NCBI GenBank assembly: GCA_036429605.1
Contig: JAVFKD010000002.1
Span: forward strand, 3,038,001-3,102,000
Reading direction: 5' to 3'
Source of the DNA: Cladobotryum mycophilum
Lineage: Eukaryota; Ascomycota; Sordariomycetes; Hypocreales; Hypocreaceae
Length of the DNA: 64,000 nucleotides
In this document: positions 58,837 through 64,000 of the stretch, in pieces
Numbering within the stretch: position 1 is the first letter of the stretch
Layout: every line of letters starts with the position of its first letter
Notes under the pieces: generated by a model
Seen by the model: only the letters and a program-made list of their open reading frames with translations
Told to the model about the DNA's origin: nothing
Databases searched by the model: none
Position numbers and translations under genes: made by a program

Positions 58837-60758
58837 CATGTTGATGGTGATGAAGATGATGTTGATGTTGGTGGTTTGTAATGAAGTCAAAGTATTGAAG
58901 AAGTATTTCGGCTGGTTGGGAATGTATGTACATGCAGTGTGTTACACGAGAGCAGAGATGATAGTGGATAGAGGAGTAGGCTATATATATATATGTGTGT
59001 GTGTATGTGTGACTGAATGTGATGGAGAATGCCTTGTTGTTATTGTTGGTGTCGAAGAATGAAGCAGTGCAATGGGGAGCTTCCTTTATATACAAGAAGA
59101 ACACGGACAGACAAAGGCACCTTTATTTGTATTTTTTCCTTTTTAATTTACAAAGCTCAGGCATCTCCCCCCTCCCCCCTCCCGAACAAACGGAGGAGGT
59201 GTGGGACCTCGTGATGCAGACCAGGAAAAGAGCTATTATCGGATATGTGCGTCACCTAAAAAGCTGTTGGCCGCTGCATTCCATCTCTTTCATCGAAAGC
59301 AATGACCAGGGTCGTTTCCAAAGGGAGAGAAAAATGTCCGAGGCCTTCCGACATGGGGGGCGGCCTTGCAATCATTTTGCTTACCTACCCTTACAGTAAC
59401 CGATTCTGGTACCCCACAACTGACCTGTTGTTCCCAGATCAGGTCTCGGTCTTCGGTCGGTGTTCGGAATCCTTCCTCTCTATCTACCTATGACTTCACC
59501 CATATGTTGTTGTCATTGTCATATTCGAAGAGAAAAAAAGAAAAAAGAGCAGTACATTGCAAAATGTATCAATGCCGAACATGATGGAGAAAGAAAAGGA
59601 AAAAACAAGCCTGTGCAGCAGACACTAGGATTTTTTTAAACTCATATGCACGGTTTCCTGATTTCGAGGGGCTACTCGTCAATGCCAACAGCCGTCTGAT
59701 GGCTTGTCAGGTAGTAGTAGTAGTAGTAGTAAACACGTCCCTACCCAGTGGCTTACATGACAATATTCAATAATTCTGCTGCTACCCGGCATAGTAGATG
59801 GCTTCAACACAGCATTAAACCCACAAAGCGGAAATCCTTACCGAGAGAGAGAGAGAGATACAGACGGAAAAGAAAAAGAAAGAAAACGACTCATGTCTCA
59901 CTGTCTCATTGGGGAAATTTTTGCTCCTATGGATCCCCCTTTGAAATCCTGAAATAAATCCATCTTCCGTCAATCTCGGTGGAGTAGCAGCTGAAAGCAG
60001 GTTCGGGGAACGGTAATCGGCTCAGAGTATGTATGGATGGTGTGTTGCCATTCATCCGGTACCTGATCTTAACCGAACGACACCGAGACATGAAGATCCA
60101 TAAAAACAGGCACGACTCCACAGCAAAAAAGTCGATACGCTCGATATCAGTAATTATCTTGTACCATCATCGTGCCATTGGTTCTCCACCCCTTTACTTT
60201 ATCTATCTAAACGAGATGAACATGTCTTCCGTCGTACGACCGAGGCCTTGGAAAAAGCTGCCCCATATGCCCGAGTTCTCACACAGGTCAGTTATAACAT
60301 CCTTGGCATATTGTCAATGATAAGACACAGCCTATCACGCGGTATGATTCGACATGTTCGTAATAGTACTTACCAATGCATTATATACATACTATATATC
60401 CATATTTGTACATACATACAATACTTTGCAGCAGTCTATGTGCATCGTCTACTACTCCTCTTACAGCCCCCCAGTCCATCGCTTATATGCACATGGTAGC
60501 GAACAAGTCCCCATTCGATATGTACTCCCAAAAAACACCATGCTCGCCCCCTTCAATTGAACCCCCAGGATATCAGAGCACAAACCCATACAAAAACGCT
60601 TCTCAAAAGCGTCCCAAACCCTCGCCATCAAAATATGCCAAACAGAGCCCACCGAATCGATACGCCATATAGCAACATCCATGCCTTAATATCCATGCGC
60701 CCTGGTATAGTAATGATATACTTCGTGTCCCTCCCTCTGCCCTGGCAGAACGTGTTCC
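58837..60758. other. Intergenic region upstream of the small CPCERC gene
   Basis: No gene supported. It holds a TA-GT alternating tract (58981-59010), a (GTA)n array (59711-59730) and short low-complexity frames. The right part is the 3' UTR of the large minus-strand gene. Confidence 0.45.
59711..59730. repeat. (GTA)n microsatellite
   Basis: About seven GTA units, non-coding. Confidence 0.9.
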
Positions 60759-63700
60759 CTACACGTTATTAGATTCGCCCCCTTCGACAACCTCCCGTTC
60801 CAGAATCTCCACTTGGCCAAATTCCCCAGTTCGCCGTCTCTCCATAACCCATCGTGTCTCCCCACTCTCCTCCTCCTTCATATAAGATATGCTCTCTGCC
60901 GAGCTCTTCTGTCTTTGGTGGCCCTTGCGGTGGTAGCTCACTATTGGATTACTGCCATCCTGAGCCATAGTCATAGTCAATGAGTTTGTACTTGAGCGTG
61001 ATACTGCAGAGGCTGGTGCGTCGTGTGCATCACTGGTCGAGACGGTGACGGGAGGCGCATTACGCGACCCGGGCGATACTAGGTACGTTGAGGCACCGTC
61101 GCCGGAAGCCTGATTGAAGTCGGATTCCATTGCCCCCACTTCGGTGGGGGAGAGATTTGGCATTGATGGAATGGCCAGTGTCAATGTGGGACTACCTGGT
61201 GCACTGCTAGCTTCAGAATCACGACTCACAACTGAAAAGACCGAGTTTTTCCGTCCCTGAGCATTTGAACCGGGATAAAGACCCGCAAAGGTGCTTGTCC
61301 GTGGCGAGCTAGGTGCGTCGCCCCATTCTGACCTCGGGGAGCCATCCTTGCTGGAGACTAAACTTGCTTGGGAGCCTCCCCAAGCCCTGGTGCGCAGTCG
61401 AAGAAGGGCCGAGAGCGTCATATCATCGCCTCGATCAGCCATCATTGCCAACTGGGCGAGTCCAGGGCTCTGGATTGTCGGAGTTCCAGAGTTGATGGGC
61501 GGTATTCCGAGACTCATGACCGAGTTACGGTTCGAATACTCGGATCGTTCAGTGATGGGTGTCAGGTTTGGCTCCCTTGATATCACTCTACCGCTGGTGC
61601 TGCGGCCCAAGCTGCCGAGCCCCTTGGGTCCAAAAAAGCCGCCGTTAGCGTATCCAAAACTCTCGACATCCGCATTCTGAGACCCTTGAGAATTCAGTGG
61701 GGCTGCATAGAAACCAAACTCTTGCCCATACCAGCCATCTGAGTCGTTGGCCAAGGCGCTGGCGTTCGCTTCTGCTATAATTGCATCATCGTCCAGTTCA
61801 TAATCATCCGCACCGTCGTATGAATAGCCGTAATCGTCATATGAATCATCGTGATCCGTCTCTAGACCGTATGATTCAGTATAAGACTCGACTTGGTTCT
61901 CCACTTCGTCTTGCGTTGGTGATGAGCCACGCTCAAATTTACCGGACGCCGCAGCTTCATAGGCAGCTGCGGCAAGTGCTGCTTGGTAAGTGGCTACAAC
62001 ATTTCGATTTGAAGTTGTGGGAATAGGTGCAACTAGAGAAGTCTCTCGAGTAGTAGATGGTGGTGTGCTTTCGGCTTCCATGGGATCTTCTCTTGCGGGC
62101 TGCTGGGTATCAACGCTTAGTGAAGTGTGAGCTGTTGAATGCGATATAGCTGATTGTGTCGAGAGTTTAGACATCATATCAGACTCCCGATTCGTCGATG
62201 GCTGGTTAGTTGCCCGCCGGAGAGACTGTGCCAGGGCGAATGCGCCGGGGACGGGTCGACCAAATTGATCGGTATCATCATTATCAAAAATAGACTCGTC
62301 GAAAGGTACCCCATCGCCTTCAGGCTCACCAGCAAGATCTTCCGCAAACGCATTCCCAAAACCATTCAGGCCATCATCAAAGTATAGATCGTCACCACCA
62401 ATCGTGCGAGGTATTGTGGCTGGTGGAGCTGATGTGGTCGAGTATAGATTGATACCATCTCCAGTCTCGGTGTCCTCGGGAGAATCTGAGACATCAACGC
62501 CTTGGATCCCTAATCCAGACAACCGATGCTCTAGTTCCTTGTTCAAGGATGAGTCGACCTGAGCCTCAGGCGTCCCAGGGAATCCTTGGGAATTTGGTGT
62601 ATCTCTAGAAAAGGCGAAACCAATGACTTTGCCATCAGTATCTCTTGGTGTTGCCATCAAACCACTGCTCTGTGGGCTAGCCAAGGATGAGACGGGGTTG
62701 GACCGCTGGAACACAAAGCCCGCAAAATTTTCTTGGTCATCGTCCGGATCGCCATCATCTCCCAGACCACCATCGTCTCCCAGATCACCATCGTCTCCCA
62801 GATCACCATCATCATCTCCCGGATAGTCATCCTCGATAAACTGATCCTCGTCATCGTAGTCAGCATTGACGCCTGGAATCCTCTCTTCCAGACCATCATC
62901 GTCCATCATAGCATCGTAATCGAAAGCATCCTCGTCAAAGTCATCATACAAGGAATCTCTGGGAGCATCAGCGGCGGCAGCCTTTTTATCCAACTCACGT
63001 TGGCGATGGCGTTCCTCGAGTAGCTTCTCCTGTTTGGCGGCACCAATCATATCAAAACTAAACCGAGATGAAGTGCTCTTCATATGCCTTGGTATAGACG
63101 AGAGGGAGACATTCCTAGAACGTGTAGTCCGAGTAGAGCCAGGGGTCTTTTGAATAGCATCGACATCCCTATTCTTTATTCCCGATATCTTTGAAGGTGT
63201 TGACTGTAATGACGAAAGGGCATCATCCTTTGGGGGAACTGGCGGTGCTAGCTGATCCTCGTTTTGAGGCGCCTGTTCTTTTGGCAGAGATGTTGTTCCA
63301 ATAGAGGAAATACTTGACGATTGCACAATAGGATGTGATATTGTGCTTGCAGATTCGGGTTGAGTAGGATCCGATGCATTGCTCAACTGGCGCCGCTGTC
63401 CTTCTTGGAACGGCTCCGCACTCTTGGCCTCATAGCTATACCGCGTTCTTGTCTCGGTAGCAAGATTAACTTGAGAGGTAGAGAGTGCAGCAGGCATATT
63501 GGTGGTAGGCACATTGTTTTTGCGTCTTGGGGCACTGAAATCATGAACTCTTGTACCTCTGATACGAGGATCATACGTAGGCTCCTCGACACGGCTGCTC
63601 AGGGGGTGGGGAGCTTGTTTTGAGTATTTTGATTGGCCTTCCTCCGCGCAAGAAGTGTAGACATGGGATTCTTGAGGAACGGTAGGCCCTTCCTCCCCTT

Positions 63701-63997
63701 CTGAGGCTCGATAGTTGTGACGCTGTTGAAGGATGGTGGGGGTTCACTGCTGATCCGTGAGCTTGAAGGACGATTGTTTGAAGCCGTAGAAGAGGGTTGT
63801 AGATTAGCCGGCGTGCTGAATGAGGATGTCGGTTTGGAACTATTGAATATTTGCGGCATAGATCTCGTCGGCAAATCGGTATTAATCGAGGTGGGCCTTG
63901 GGCGTTGAGATTTTGACTTGTCTTCGAGGTTGTCGGCCCCAGCTGTCTGTTGCGCCTCTACATCGCGGCGATAGTTTCGCAGGGCCACCCCGCCCAT
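60759..63997 (-). CDS. Long acidic Ser-rich conserved fungal protein, one frame break, near right edge
   Basis: One long minus-strand reading with no intron seen. The part from 63997 to about 63606 (MGGVALRNYRRDVEAQQ, Ser/Pro-rich, then KGRKGLPFLKNPMSTLLARR) breaks at the G5 run 63602-63606. Adding one C joins KLPTP to LSSRVEEPTYDPRIRGTRVH and the frame then continues to the stop at 60759, about 1,080 residues. The middle is very acidic (ASP/GLU repeats near 62740-62960). The C-terminal third looks conserved: FGYANGGFFGPKGLGSLGRS, SGRVISREPNLTPITERSEY, RNSVMSLGIPPINSG and GDDMTLSALLRLRTRAWGGS. These are Ser-rich motifs suited to phosphorylation or 14-3-3 binding. No catalytic domain is visible and I do not recognise a named orthologue. 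Only three bases lie upstream of ATG 63997, so the true start may be outside the window. Confidence 0.75.
62740..62818 (-). repeat. In-frame Gly-Asp repeat in the right-edge gene
   Basis: Several 15-base units encode repeated GDDGDL/GDDGGL/GDDGDP blocks within the acidic region. The array is a coding minisatellite likely to vary in copy number between strains. Confidence 0.85.
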
Positions 63998-64000
63998 GAA

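Noticed and set aside
1..64000. Transposons, CRISPR arrays, rRNA genes or a biosynthetic cluster
   Set aside because: No transposase or reverse-transcriptase motifs, long terminal repeats, regularly spaced repeats, rRNA signatures or PKS/NRPS/terpene enzymes were seen in either strand.

Overview
This window reads as a chromosomal segment of a filamentous ascomycete, most likely a Sordariomycete close to the Hypocreales. The evidence is short GT-AG introns of about 50-100 bp with CTAAC/CTGAC-like branch sites, fungal-specific families (DLT1, an SFL1-type HSF factor, Mcl1/SepB), pyrimidine-rich leaders before start codons, and many intergenic microsatellites. No CRISPR array, insertion sequence, rRNA gene, convincing tRNA gene or secondary-metabolite cluster was found. 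The genes are mostly eukaryotic housekeeping genes and show no joint pathway.

Layout. 0-6.4 kb: DLT1-like membrane protein (+), a small DUF3245-like nuclear protein (+, two reading-frame breaks), and an SFL1-type heat-shock-factor regulator (-, five exons). 6.4-20.8 kb: a 14.4 kb gene desert upstream of the regulator, rich in microsatellites, with no supportable gene. 20.8-25.1 kb: Mcl1/Ctf4/SepB replisome protein (-) and a divergent WD40 protein (+) sharing a 0.4 kb promoter. 25.1-31.4 kb: a second sparse region with one doubtful orphan gene. 31.4-34.4 kb: a large low-complexity conserved protein (+). 35.6-42.3 kb: Rab GTPase Ypt1 (-), a predicted mitochondrial protein (+), Lsm1 (-), and a Nudix hydrolase of the diphosphoinositol-polyphosphate type (-). 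42.3-46.5 kb: a gene-free stretch. 46.5-58.8 kb: a compact block with arginyltransferase Ate1 (+), exosome subunit Rrp42 (+), a mitochondrial membrane protein (-), cytochrome c (+), AAA-ATPase Rix7 (-), ESCRT-III subunit Vps20 (+), a fructosamine/ketosamine-3-kinase-like protein (-) and a small Cys-motif protein (-). 60.8-64.0 kb: a long acidic Ser-rich protein (-) that reaches the right edge.

The main cross-cutting observation is that at least seven otherwise intact reading frames break in or beside short G or C runs. All breaks have the same sign: one base is missing. Restoring one G/C would join a coherent protein each time (Rix7, Vps20, the 31.5 kb gene, the 50.2 kb mitochondrial protein, the right-edge protein, and twice in the DUF3245-like gene). 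This points to systematic homopolymer under-calling in the assembly rather than to pseudogenes, and it would truncate automated gene models. The most biologically open items are the gene desert, a stop codon inside the first WD40 blade at 23.84 kb, a recurrent TACTCCGTA/TACGGAGTA intergenic motif, and an unrecognised spliced orphan at 26.9-27.8 kb. I did not find a convincing new multi-gene system.
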